DNA of 64,000 nucleotides, from NCBI GenBank assembly GCA_944990035.1, contig CALYLX010000112.1, positions 1,860,001 to 1,924,000 of the forward strand. The letters are read 5' to 3'. This DNA comes from Clitopilus passeckerianus (taxonomy: Eukaryota; Basidiomycota; Agaricomycetes; Agaricales; Entolomataceae). Below are positions 50,943 to 62,700 of the stretch, in pieces (the stretch's first letter is position 1; every line of letters starts with the position of its first letter). The position numbers and the translations under genes were made by a program. The notes beneath the pieces are model-generated. The model worked only from the letters and a program-made list of their open reading frames with translations, was not told the DNA's origin and made no database searches.

Positions 50943-53385
50943 ATGAGTAGTGCAGGAGGCAGCAAGAAGACTCCCCGGCCACCAGATCCAACTCCAACGC
51001 CATCCACACCTCAGAAAGGCCATGGTACCAACTATGGCGCATTTGATGGTGAAGAAACACCCCAGGGCCCCTCTGGCGCTAGAAATAAGCGTCCTACTCC
51101 AGCAATGGATGAGGATGATGATTTCGATGCAGATGAGAGCCCTGCTCCTTCCGCCCTTCCTCCCCTGAGCACAAGCGCAGGAAGAACACATCTGGTGCTG
51201 CTGTAGCGCAGCCCAAGTCCAGGACTGCCTCCAGGGCAGCCTCCCCACCCAAACAGAGTTCAAGTCTCTGTTTCCTGGTCATGATGAGAAGGACTCTTAC
51301 ACCCTGTCTTTACAGGCTACAGAGGCGGCCGTCAGGGATGATGTAGAGGCCCTTACCGATGCTCTAGTGACGATGCAAGGATGGATGGACCACTGTCCTC
51401 CTAGCGCTGTTGATGAACTTCAAGCGAGGTACATTGCAGACGCCCTTATCTCCACAGTTGCGCAGGCAGCAGCTGTGCACATTACAGACTACCTCAGCGC
51501 AGATGAGGGGTCTCTAGCTCAAGTGCGACGCGTTAGGGACGCATTGAACGCTGTCCTGCCGTCCCCTCCCTCCCAGCAGCGCCCTGTGCGCATCGCTGCT
51601 CCCGAAGGTGCTGCAAAGGCGGCATCTGCTTCCTCCACTGCTGCCGCAGGTGGGCATGGCGTAGCACCGGCCTCCTCTGCCCCAGCAGGCGCCCCTCCTC
51701 CTCCAGCGCCTCCCAAGGCGCCAGGACCCAGGTTACCTCTCCCCGACCCGCGGAACACACTGCCACTGGTCACAAATCTCCGGCTCCCATGGAGGGACAG
51801 GAGTCCACTGCGACATCTCAGCAACCTGACAACCCGGTCCCTGGACCGGACTCAGGTGTTGCCACAGGTGCTGCCCCTTCCCAACCGCAACCAGAGCGGA
51901 TCCATTCGGGTAACTGGATGCAATTCCAGCGCCGGTTTGCCCGCCCCCCTCCCCAGGCGCCTGCTACACCGCGTAGAGCGCCCAATCCGCATGCTGTGCG
52001 TGCGCCAAAGCCTGCTAATGCGTCTCAGCAGCAGCAGCAGCCCCCACAATCGCGTCAGCGCGCTCCCAGAGCGTCCTACGCCTCTGTCGCATCGCAGCCG
52101 CCTAGGAGGCCTGCAAACGCCGCCTCTCGCTCCTTTGCAGAGGTATCAGCTGGCATGAATGCGCAGCAGTGCGCAGAACTTGCAGAACTCGCGCGTCATC
52201 TCCCTGGACTGTCCTGGGATGAGGTAGCGCAACTCAAGGACAATTCCAACGCCAACAAGCGCAAGGCAGCGTCCTCCCCTCCCCCCTCTGCTCCATCTCC
52301 TTCAAAGAAGAAGCAGAAGCTCAAATCCACGACACGCGGCCCCTCACGCAAGCAGTGCTTCGTTTATGCCACCAGAGGCAGTGGAGACAATCTTGTCTCT
52401 GTCCCTCTTCCCATTTCGCCTGAACAGGCTGTCTCCACCCTCAACCTTCGCTTTGGCGCTGGTGGGTCTAAGAACCGCGCTATCCATGCTGAACTAGGCA
52501 GGGGCAACGCTATCATTGTCTACTTCGATGAGACACCCTCCCATAGCGACCTGGGCATCATCCGGGTTGCTGTGGAACGTGTATGGTACCCTGTCACTGA
52601 AGGTGACAGCCCATCTCCCACTGTCCACGCTTCTGTGGAGGTCCCCACGTCGCGTTCTTATGCGCGCATCACAGGAGTGCCCTACTTCACCTTTGGAGCG
52701 GTGGGTAGCACCCTATCACTCCTGACGCCGTCTTAGCACTCATGCGTCAAGATCCTGCTACTAGTGCGCTCCAGCTTGCTGGAATGCCTCGTGTGCACCG
52801 CAACTCACGAGGGCAAGATATGTGCGTCGTGTTTTTCGACTTTTGGGACACCAGGTCTGGCACCTCCCTCAAGGCCATCACACACAAGAAGATCTCAATT
52901 GGAGGTCGTCTGTGTCTCATTTCCCTGCAAGCGTCCATGCTGGCGTTCCGCAGTGTCAACGCTGCTGGGCATGGGGTCATCCCACTGCCACCTGTAGGCA
53001 GCAGTTCAGCTTCTGTGCGCACAGCGGCTATGGCCATGATTCGCGCAACCATCGCAAGCTTGCCCACTGCTGTTGGGAGAAGCCTGACGCCAACCCACCG
53101 GTGCCTGCCACTCCTGATGGCGCACCATGCCCGCATGCACCTAGGTGCATCAACTGTGGCAAGGAGCACGAGGCAGATTCGCCCAAGTGCCCTTTTGCAA
53201 GACATCGGTTTGATGCTGGCTGGATCCAGCGCCGATATGCTGTCAACGATGCGGTAGGCTTTTCTGTTAAAGCACCGCAGAGTTATACTGACGTACTACC
53301 ACCCAGGAAGAGACCGCACATAACTTTACTTTATGCGATACAATCATGTAAATACTCTCCGCTTCTTTTCACAGAACGTGAATAG
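50943..53385 (+). pseudogene. LINE-15 chimeric ORF1
   Basis: Collinear with complete ORF1 genes but carrying five one-base deletions, all in C runs (near 51165, 51245, 51690, 52711 and 52924). The N-terminal part equals LINE-16 and the C-terminal part with zinc knuckles equals LINE-14. One knuckle Cys is changed to Ser (CAHSGYGH). Because every shift is a homopolymer contraction, consensus error in a collapsed repeat is possible. Confidence 0.8.
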
Positions 53386-53920
53386 AAATTATGATCTGGT
53401 CGCTGCGCTACTAGAGGAACGTAAGAATAACTTTGATGTGATTCTGCTGCAAGAGCCTCCATGGCGGCTCATTCGACGCACTGTGTCCACTACCAACCCT
53501 GAGGGAGAGGCAGTGGTTGGTGCACCCACTCACCCAGACTGGCTGGTCATGTTTAGACGTCCAGCATCTGAGACAGACCGTCCACGCGTTATGACATTCG
53601 TGCATAGGCGTCTTGCAGGCATGCGACCCGCATTTCGCACTGACCTCGCCAACCACAACGATGTGTTGGTCACAACGCTGTATGGAGCTCTGGCACCCAA
53701 ATACACTTCGCCAATGTCTACTCCAGCCCAGGGGATGGTACTGCCATTCGCTGGTTGTGTGACAATGCTCAACGTCTTCCTAGCATGCTCTGCATGGCAG
53801 GAGACTTCAACTGCAAGTCATCAGTCTGGGATCCGGACTATGACTCTACAAACCATGTTGCAACTGAACTGTGTGATGTTGCGCTTGACCTGGGTTTGGA
53901 GGTTAGTGTTCTTCCAGAAC
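53333..53920 (+). pseudogene. LINE-15 ORF2 N-terminal fragment
   Basis: Appears identical to 50245-50832 apart from one base, including the lost G in the GGG run. Truncated by LINE-16 at the same base as LINE-14. Confidence 0.85.
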
Positions 53921-54030
53921 ATCCCTTTTGATCTGTTACCACCAACATCACAGCCACAACAGCGACGCAAATTCGCCCTCCAGCAGCTTGCACACCGCTT
54001 TATTCTCCAGTACATCCGCCTGTCTGCGCT

Positions 54031-56442
54031 ATGAGTAGTGCAGGAGGCAGCAAGAAGACTCCCCGGCCACCAGATCCAACTCCAACGCCATCCACACCTC
54101 AGAAAGGCCATGGTACCAACTATGGCGCATTTGATGGTGAAGAAACACCCCAGGGCCCCTCTGGCGCTAGAAATAAGCGTCCTACTCCAGCAATGGATGA
54201 GGATGATGATTTCGATGCAGATGAGAGCCCTGCTCCTTCCGCCCCTTCCTCCCCTGAGCACAAGCGCAGGAAGAACACATCTGGTGCTGCTGTAGCGCAG
54301 CCCAAGTCCAGGACTGCCTCCAGGGCAGCCTCCCCCACCCAAACAGAGTTCAAGTCTCTGTTTCCTGGTCATGATGAGAAGGACTCTTACACCCTGTCTT
54401 TACAGGCTACAGAGGCGGCCGTCAGGGATGATGTAGAGGCCCTTACCGATGCTCTAGTGACGATGCAAGGATGGATGGACCACTGTCCTCCTAGCGCTGT
54501 TGATGAACTTCAAGCGAGGTACATTGCAGACGCCCTTATCTCCACAGTTGCGCAGGCAGCAGCTGTGCACATTACAGACTACCTCAGCGCAGATGAGGGG
54601 TCTCTAGCTCAAGTGCGACGCGTTAGGGACGCATTGAACGCTGTCCTGCCGTCCCCTCCCTCCCAGCAGCGCCCTGTGCGCATCGCTGCTCCCGAAGGTG
54701 CTGCAAAGGCGGCATCTGCTTCCTCCACTGCTGCCGCAGGTGGGCATGGCGTAGCACCGGCCTCCTCTGCCCCAGCAGGCGCCCCCTCCTCCTCCAGCGC
54801 CTCCCAAGGCGCCAGGACCCAGGTTACCTCTCCCCGACCCGCGGAACACACTGCCACTGGTCACAAATCTCCGGCTCCCATGGAGGGACAGGAGTCCACT
54901 GCGACATCTCAGCAACCTGACAACCCGGTCCCTGGACCGGACTCAGGTGTTGCCACAGGTGCTGCCCCTTCCCAACCGCAACCAGAGCGGATCCATTCGG
55001 GTAACTGGATGCAATTCCAGCGCCGGTTTGCCCGCCCCCCTCCCCAGGCGCCTGCTACACCGCGTAGAGCGCCCAATCCGCATGCTGTGCGTGCGCCAAA
55101 GCCTGCTAATGCGTCTCAGCAGCAGCAGCAGCCCTCACAACAGCGTCAGCGCGCTCCCAAGGCGTCCTACGCTTCTGTCGCTTCGCAGCCGCCTAGGAGG
55201 CCTGTAAACGCCACCTCTCGCAGCTTTGCAGAGGTTACTGTTGGCATGACTGCGCAGCAATGCGCAGAACTTGCTGAACTTGCGCGTCATCTCCCTGGAC
55301 TGTCCTGGGATGAAGTAGCGCAACTCAAGGACAATTCTAACGCCAACAAGCGCAAGGCAGCGTCCTCTCCCCTCCCCTCTGCTCCCTCTCCTTCAAAGAA
55401 GAAGCAGAAGCTCAAATCCACTACGCGCGGCCCATCGCGCAGACAGTGCTTCATTTATGTGCGCAGAGGCACCGGCAGCGATGCTATCCCTGCCCCTCTT
55501 CCCATCTCGCCTGAACAGGCCGTCTCCACCCTCAACCTCCGTTTATCGAATGGTGGTTCTCGCAACAACGCCATCCATGCAGAAGTCGGCAGGGGTGACG
55601 CTATCATTGTCCACTTCAGTGACACACCCACCCACAGCGATCTGGGCATCATCCGACTCGCTGTGCAACGTGTCTGGTACCCTCTCACTGAGGGTGGTCA
55701 GCCTATCATCAACGTGAATGTAGAGGTTCCTGCATCGCGTTCCTACGCTCGCATCACTGGCGTGCCCTACTTCACCTTTGGTGCGGTTGGAAGCACTCCA
55801 GTCACTCCTGACACCATGGAGGCACTCCTGCGTCAAAATGCCACTACGTCATCGCTCCAGCTTGCTGGTAAGCCGCGTATTCATCGTGCAAGCAGCTCGC
55901 ATGACATGTGCGTTGTTTTCTTCGACTTCTGGGACACTAGGTCTGGTACCGCGCTCAAGTCTATTACCAACAAGAGGATGTCCATTGGTGGTCGCCTCTG
56001 CAACATCTCCCCTGCCAGTGTGCACGCTGGCGTCCCTCAGTGTCAACGCTGTTGGGCCTGGGGACACCCAACTGCGTCCTGCAGACAGCAGTACAACTCC
56101 TGCGCGCATTGTGGCTATGGCCATGACACGCAGAATCATCGCAAGCTCTCCCACTGCTGTTGGGAGAAGCCTGATGCGAATCCCCCGGTGCCCGCCACTC
56201 CTGATGGCGAACCGTGCCCACACGCACCCAGGTGCATCAACTGCGGCAAGGCGCACACAGCGGATTCGTCCAAGTGCGCCTTCTCTCGTCACCGGTTTGA
56301 CGCTGGCTGGATCCAGCGCCGGTATGATGTCAACGATGCGGTACGCTTTTCTGCTAGAGCACCGCAAAGTTATGCTAACGTTCAACCACCCAGGAGGAGA
56401 CCGATTCAGACGGCTCTGGGTGATCGTACTGCTCACGTTTAA
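54031..56442 (+). CDS. LINE-16 ORF1 protein, intact
   Basis: 803 residues. Layout as in LINE-14 ORF1: Ser/Pro-rich N-terminus, helical segment with EALTDALVTMQGWMDH, Pro/Ala-rich and poly-Gln linker, conserved core, then zinc knuckles at about 670-760 (CQRCWAWGHPTASC, CAHCGYGHDTQNH, CINCGKAH). It ends RTAHV, 8 bp before the ORF2 ATG, so ORF2 is probably translated by reinitiation. The frame is perfect although ORF2 of the same element is broken. An ORF1-only element could still supply RNA-binding protein or compete for ORF2 in trans. Confidence 0.9.
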   Translation: MSSAGGSKKTPRPPDPTPTPSTPQKGHGTNYGAFDGEETPQGPSGARNKRPTPAMDEDDDFDADESPAPSAPSSPEHKRRKNTSGAAVAQPKSRTASRAASPTQTEFKSLFPGHDEKDSYTLSLQATEAAVRDDVEALTDALVTMQGWMDHCPPSAVDELQARYIADALISTVAQAAAVHITDYLSADEGSLAQVRRVRDALNAVLPSPPSQQRPVRIAAPEGAAKAASASSTAAAGGHGVAPASSAPAGAPSSSSASQGARTQVTSPRPAEHTATGHKSPAPMEGQESTATSQQPDNPVPGPDSGVATGAAPSQPQPERIHSGNWMQFQRRFARPPPQAPATPRRAPNPHAVRAPKPANASQQQQQPSQQRQRAPKASYASVASQPPRRPVNATSRSFAEVTVGMTAQQCAELAELARHLPGLSWDEVAQLKDNSNANKRKAASSPLPSAPSPSKKKQKLKSTTRGPSRRQCFIYVRRGTGSDAIPAPLPISPEQAVSTLNLRLSNGGSRNNAIHAEVGRGDAIIVHFSDTPTHSDLGIIRLAVQRVWYPLTEGGQPIINVNVEVPASRSYARITGVPYFTFGAVGSTPVTPDTMEALLRQNATTSSLQLAGKPRIHRASSSHDMCVVFFDFWDTRSGTALKSITNKRMSIGGRLCNISPASVHAGVPQCQRCWAWGHPTASCRQQYNSCAHCGYGHDTQNHRKLSHCCWEKPDANPPVPATPDGEPCPHAPRCINCGKAHTADSSKCAFSRHRFDAGWIQRRYDVNDAVRFSARAPQSYANVQPPRRRPIQTALGDRTAHV

Positions 56443-56450
56443 ATTACTTT

Positions 56451-59400
56451 ATGCGTCACAAATATGTATCTATGCTTCGCTTCTACTCACAGAATGTGAA
56501 TAGAAATTATGATCTTGTGTCATCACTCTTGGAGGAGCGTAAGAATGATTTTGACGTTCTCCTGCTACAAGAGCCTCCCTGGAGGCTAATACGTCGCACT
56601 GTGTCCACTACCAACCCAGAAGGGGAGGCAGTGATTGGTGCTCCCACTCATCCGGACTGGCTGGTCATGTTTAGACGTCCAGCATCCGATACTGACCGCC
56701 CACGTGTTATGACGTTTGTGCATAGGCGTCTTGCAGGCATGAGGCCTGCATTTCGCACTGACCTCGCCAACCACAATGATGTGTTGGTCACAACATTGTA
56801 TCAGCTCAAATCCTTGGTCGCTGACACTGTCATCGCTACCAAATTCGTCGAGATTGCCAATGCCTGCCTTCGGGTGGGCCACTGGCCCTCTCACTTCAAA
56901 GAGTCGCGTTCTGCCATTGTTCCAAAGCCTGGCAAACCGCACTATTCAACTCCCAAGATGTTCCGCCCTATTGTGTTGCTTAACACGCTGGAAACTCTTT
57001 GAGAAGATGCTTGCAAACAGAATGCAGTTTGAAGCGCAGAAATTCGGCGTGTTCCACCCCAACCAGTTTGGAGGCGTGCGCCAACACTCAACTGAGGATG
57101 CGGGTGTTTATCTCACTCACATTGTCAAGGCCGGTTGGGCTAGAGGGCTGAAGACAAGCGTGGTCGCTTTTGACCTTGCTCAGTTCTTCCCCTCTCTCAA
57201 CCACGACATGCTTCTACGCATACTGCGCAGACTAGGCTTCGCGCCAGAAGTCTGCAACTTCTTTGCGTCTTACCTTGTTGGGAGACACACATCCTACAGC
57301 TGGAACAGCGAAGAATCCAGCAAGTATTCTGCAGATGTTGGTGTTGGCCAAGGATCTGCTTTATCCCCTCTTCTATCTGCGCTCTATTTGGTGCCAGGGA
57401 TGAGGCTGTGTGAGCGCAGGATTGCTCCTGGCGTTACAACACTCATGTCGTATGTGGATGATGGTTCACTCATCGTTCAGTCGCCATCCTTTGGGGAGAA
57501 CATCACCCTACTCCAACAAGCGTATGCTGTCATCACAGAGCTTGTTACCGCACTTGGCCTTGTCTTGGAACATGATAAGACAGAGGTCTTCCACTTCTCT
57601 CGCAAGCACAACGATGTCAATCCTGCCATTGACTTGGGCTTTGCTCCACATACTGGCAATTCGCCACTTCAACCCAAGAGCGTTTGGCGCTACTTGGGCT
57701 TCTACTGACCGGTCGCTATCCTTTAGCCACCATGTCAGGTATTACTCTACCAAGGCTCTGACCACTGTCAAGGCAATGATCATGCTTGGTAACTCATCAA
57801 GGGTATCACCCTATGCAGAAGCGGCTGCTCTACCGTGCGTGCGTCCTTCCAGTCGCTACGTATGGTGTGGGCCTCTGGTTCTACAAAGGTGCTAGGTGCA
57901 AGACTGCTATGTCGCACTTGCGCACTATGCAACTCCAGGCTGCTAGGTGGATAACTGGCGCCTTTCGCTCATCGCCGGGTGGGGGACCGAGTCTATCGCT
58001 GGTCTCCTCCCATTCATCTGCACATCAGGAAACTGGTCGAACGCGGCCAGGCGCGTATTGGCACCCTGATTGGCAACCACCCTACGCTGTCGCTCATTAG
58101 TGACAAGCACCAGCTGTACAAAGGAACAATGCGTCTTCCTTCGTCTCTCTCCAACTTGTCGCGACGCGTGCGCGGCAACTTGCTCTCTACGGTCGTGGAT
58201 TCTGACGCACATGCTGTGCGCGTCTCTGAGCCTCTCAACCCTGTCCATGGTGAGGCGGTCCCAGGCCTTCGCCTGTTGGATACCCACTCTGGTAGGGTCA
58301 CACTTGACACCGTCATTGCAGCATCTAAGGATGCCCTTGATTCCCGTCGCATCCACTTGGATGTGATTCGCGCTGATGCAGATCTGTCTGACACTACAGT
58401 GTTGGTGGCAGCTGACGCATCCGTTCCCAAAAGCAGGAAGCACCAAGCGGTGGCTGCTTGCTCCCTCCTTCATGGCGCCTTTGGCCCGGAAGAATACACT
58501 ATGGCATCAGGCAGAGTCCTTTCTGATGATGCCGAACTCGCAGCCATTGACTTGTCTATAAGCAAGGCTGTTCTGCGCAACAACTGTGTCAAAATAGTTG
58601 TGCTCTCAGACTCGACCAAAGCCATCCGGTTGGCTTTGGACCCGTCTCTCCATTCTGGGCAAGGACACTCGCTGTCCATTTGCTCCAAACTACGTGCTTG
58701 GTTCTCGGGCGACGCCGACAGGCGCGTCCACTTTGTTCATGTCCCTTCAAAACTCAACTGGGACATCCACCACCGTGCTCACTTGGCGGCCACTGGCTTG
58801 CGGGTGGGTGCTGGCAACCAACCCCGGACATCCCTTGGGTATGCCCGGAAACGCGCTGTAGATAGAATGTTGCATGAGTGGACTTGTCTACTGCAGCAGC
58901 CTTCTTACTCTGGCAACAACTTCTTGCGCCTTACACACAAAGGTGCCTCCCTGAGGCCCACACACATTAAAGGTGGACCTTGGCTACGTCGCGTTGGTTC
59001 TTCCAATGCGCATACCGCGCGCCTTACACGCGCAGTTCTGGGTCATGCACCCATTGGCGAATTCCGCGCACGCTTCAACCTGGGTGGGGAGACAGCGTGT
59101 GCATGCGACTGGCGCATTCTGGAAACGAGGGGACACATCCTTCACCAGTGCGCGCACTTCCAACGACGGCCCAACCAGCGCTTGCGCCGGGAGCTGTCGT
59201 CTTTCTTGTTCTTCCTTGAGAACAACCCTGCCACTTTTGCGTTTCCTTCGCAACAGCCTCCACCGCCGTTTCCCAAAGCCAGGAAGACACGGCGACGTGG
59301 GCCACCTGACAAGGCCCCCACACGCCGCTGTGATGCCCTCCCCGCTGCGGGGGGCCATCGCCGACGAATGCCTGTAACAGGCTCCACTGCACCGCTGCGC

Positions 59401-59487
59401 CCAGACGATCTTGTCTGGGTACCGGGTGCACACCAATTTGTTCGCAGAGAACAGGCCGAAGCGTCTGGCATGGTTTTCCATGCATAG
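56451..59487 (+). pseudogene. LINE-16 ORF2, endonuclease deleted and frameshifted
   Basis: The first 116 residues are normal, then at about 56800 VTTLY joins QLKSLVADT, dropping the endonuclease core and linker. RT motif A (FDLAQFFPSLNHD) and YVDD are present. Shifts: GGGG to GG near 56990, loss of TT near 57707, contractions near 57806, 57811 and 57985. From 57979 to 59487 the RNase H, zinc finger and C-terminal tail are open. The 1.05-kb deletion and the TT loss are shared with LINE-11. Confidence 0.88.
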
Positions 59488-59741
59488 GCGTCAGTGCTCC
59501 ATCCTTCATATAGCGGCGAGCCTGGCCTCCAGGGTTCTTGCTGCTTCTGCGGGGTGTTGCGCGCTACCATACTCGTTGAGAGATTTATCCTCGGGGGCCA
59601 CCCTAGCTTGCTCTTTGGTGCACCTCGTATTCAGTGTAGTTCACTTGACGAACACGGTTCTTTACTTACGTTAGTATACAATGCATGTATTTAGGTACTT
59701 GCGACCGGACTGCGATCGGGCGCCGGAATATAAATTGTCAG

Positions 59742-59760
59742 ACGCCCCCTCCGGGGGCGT
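59742..59760 (+). other. Conserved 3'-terminal hairpin of the LINE family
   Basis: ACGCCCCCTCCGGGGGCGT, an 8-bp stem with a 3-nt loop, followed by AGGGCTTTGA and the A-run. The same hairpin is at 41503-41521, 46614-46632 and 63562-63580, and on the minus strand at 34732-34750. LINE-3 (19426-19444, minus) has the second pair changed from C-G to U-A on both arms, a compensatory change. It is a likely RT recognition structure. Confidence 0.75.
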
Positions 59761-59790
59761 AGGGCTTTGACACAAAAAAAAAAAAAAAAA

Positions 59791-62700
59791 AGTGTTCTTC
59801 CAGAACGCACTCCCACCCACTTCCCGCATGCTGGCAGCCTTAGGCCGTCAGTCATCGACTTATTCTTCCTCCCTGTGGGACGCATCACAGGGACTTCACA
59901 CAGCGTGGTCACAGAGTGGAAGGGACCCTCTGACCACGCACCTCTGACTGCCGCACTCCCCATCCAGCCCGTGCAGCTGGCTGCTGAGCGCATCACTCTG
60001 CCGAAAGGTAGTGAGCATGAGGAAGAGTTTCTTAAGGAACTGTCCTCCTCCTTGCGAGCGCTAGACACGTCTGGCCTCACAACAGTAGAAGCAATTGAAC
60101 GCTGCACTGGCGCCATTGCAACTGCTATCAAGCAGTCTTGGGACAACAACTCAAAGACTGCTCGCATCACCACCAAGTCAAAGTCTTGGTGGAATCCTGA
60201 GTGCTCTGAGGCTGTCAGAGTGTATCGCGCTTCTAAAGCGGTCGCTGATCACAAGGCGTTCCGCAGGACCACCAAGGTGGCCAAGCGCAAGTTCTTTGAT
60301 AGTAGAATCCAGACCATTGCTACTACCAACAAGCGCCCCTGGGACCTCATGCGCTGGGCCAAGCAGCGTGAGCTCCCTACACATGAAGCAATTCGCCACA
60401 ATGGTGAACCCTGCAATTCTCTCGAGTCGCTTTGGGCTGCTCTTGACTCCACATACAACTCGGCGTCTGACCGCCCAGTTAATCCCTCTGTGCTCGACGA
60501 TGTGCCCCAGTCTCCTCCGCGTGAGTGGTGGGACTTTGGCGTCAATGAGCTCAGAGAAGAACTTGCAAAGTGCTCCAACACTTCTGCTCCCGGTCCTGAT
60601 CACCTCACATGGTATCAGCTCAAATCCCTGGTTGCTGACAGTGTCATTGCAACCAAATTCGTCGAGATTGCGAACGCCTGCCTTCGGGTTGGCCACTGGC
60701 CCTCTCATTTCAAAGAGTCGCGCTCTGCCATTGTTCCCAAACCTGGCAAACCGCACTATTCCACCCCAAAGATGTTCCGCCCTATTGTGTTGCTTAACAC
60801 GCTGGGGAAACTCTTTGAAAAGATGCTTGCGAACAGAATGCAGTTCGAAGCGCAGAAATTCGGTGTGTTTCACCCCAATCAGTTTGGAGGTGTGCACCAA
60901 CATTCGACTGAAGACGCAGGTGTCTATCTCACTCACATCGTCAAAGCCGGTTGGGCTAGAGGGTTGAAGACTAGTGTGGTCGCTTTTGACCTTGCTCAGT
61001 TCTTCCCCTCACTTAACCACGACATGCTGCTACGCATACTGCGCAGACTGGGCTTTGCGCCAGAGGTCTGCAGCTTCTTTGCGTCTTACCTTGTGGGGAG
61101 ACACACATCCTACAGCTGGAACGGCGAAGAATCCAGCAAGTACTCCGCAGATGTTGGTGTTGGCCAAGGATCTGCTTTATCCCCTCTTCTCTCTGCGCTC
61201 TACTTGGTGCCAGTGATGAGGCTGTTCGAACGCAGGATTGCTCCTGGCGTTACAACACTCATGTCGTATGTGGATGATGGTTCGCTCATCGTTCAGTCGC
61301 CATCCTTTGGGGAGAACATCACCCTACTCCAACAAGCGTACACTGTCATCACAGAGCTTGTTACTGCACTCGGCCTCGTCCTGGAACATGATAAGACAGA
61401 GGTCTTCCACTTCTCTCGCAAGCACAACGATGTCAATCCTGCCATTGACTTGGGCTTTGCTCCACACACTGGCAACTCGCCACTTCAACCTAAGAGCGTC
61501 TGGCGCTACTTGGGCTTCTACTTTGACCGGTCGCTATCCTTTAGCCACCATGTCAAGTATTACTCTACCAAGGCTCTGACCACTGTCAAGGCAATGATCA
61601 TGCTTGGTAACTCGTCAAGGGGTATCACCCCTATGCAGAAGCGGCTGCTCTACCGTGCGTGCGTCCTCCCGGTCGCTACGTATGGTGTGGGCCTCTGGTT
61701 CTACAAAGGTGCAAGGTGTAAGACTGCTATGTCGCACTTGCGCACTATGCAACACAAGGCTGCCAGGTGGATAACCGGCGCCTTTCGCACATCTCCGGGA
61801 GGAGGGACTGAATCTATTGCTGGTCTCCCTCCTATTCATCTGCATGTCAGGAAGCTGGTCGAGCGCGGCCAGGCGCGCATTGGCACCCTGATAAGCAATC
61901 ACCCTACGCTATCACTGATCAGTGACAAGCACCAACGGTATGAGGGAACAATGCGTCTCCCCTCATCTCTCTCCAACTTGTCGCAACGTGTACGCAGCAA
62001 CTTGCTTTCCACAGTTGTTGATTCGGATATGCACGCTGTGCGGGCCTCTGAGCCTCTCAATCCTGTCCATGCTGAGGCAGTCCCAGGTCTGCGCCTGTTG
62101 GACACGCACTCTGGCAGGATTACATTTGACACCATCATTGCAGCGTCCAAGGACGCCCTTGACTCCCGTCGCACCCACCTGGATGCGATCCGCGCTGATG
62201 CAGACCTGTCTGACACTACTGTGTTGGTTGCAGCAGATGCATCTGTTCCCAAAAGCAGGAAGCACCAAGCGGTGGCTGCCTGCTCCCTCCTTCATGGCCC
62301 TTTTGGGCCTGAAGAATACACTATGGCATCAGGCAGGGTACTCTCTGACGATGCTGAACTCGCAGCCATTGACTTGTCCATAAGCAAGGCTGTCTTGCGC
62401 AACAACTGCTTCAAAATAGTTGTGCTCTCAGACTCGACTAGAGCCATTCGGTTGGCACTGGACCCGTCTCTTCATTCTGGGCAAGGGCACTCACTGTCCA
62501 TCTGCTCTAAGCTACGGGCCTGGTTCTCGGATGACGCTAGCAGGCGCGTCCACTTTGTTCATGTCCCTTCAAGACTCAACTGGGACATCCACCATCGCGC
62601 TCACTTGGCGGCCACTGGCTTGCGGGTGGGCGCCGGTAGCAAACCCCGGACATCCCTTGGGTATGCCCGGAAACGCGCTGTAGACAGGATGCTGCATGAG

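Larger units (their letters stand above)
50833..53920 (+). mobile_element. LINE-15: chimeric tandem copy (LINE-16-type 5' half, LINE-14-type 3' half)
   Basis: Begins like LINE-16 (ATCCCTTTTGATC, ORF1 SSAGGSKKTPRPPDP) and ends exactly like LINE-14, at the same ORF2 position with AGTGTTCTTCCAGAAC. The switch lies in the identical tract 52014-52043 around the CAG repeat. This is the product expected from unequal crossing over between LINE-14 ORF1 and the LINE-16 inserted downstream in it. Confidence 0.85.
53921..59790 (+). mobile_element. LINE-16: full-length LINE with target duplication, ORF2 internally deleted
   Basis: Runs from ATCCCTTTTGATCTG to an A-run, flanked by AGTGTTCTTCCAGAAC (53905-53920 and 59791-59806). 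This fixes the 5' and 3' ends of the family: about 110-bp leader, ORF1, 8-bp spacer, ORF2, about 290-bp 3' untranslated region, hairpin, A-run. A 1.05-kb deletion in ORF2 removes most of the endonuclease. It is inserted in ORF2 of LINE-14. Confidence 0.95.

Noticed and set aside
52029..52043. CAG repeat as an independent microsatellite
   Set aside because: It is a poly-Gln coding tract shared by all ORF1 genes; kept only as a possible recombination hotspot.
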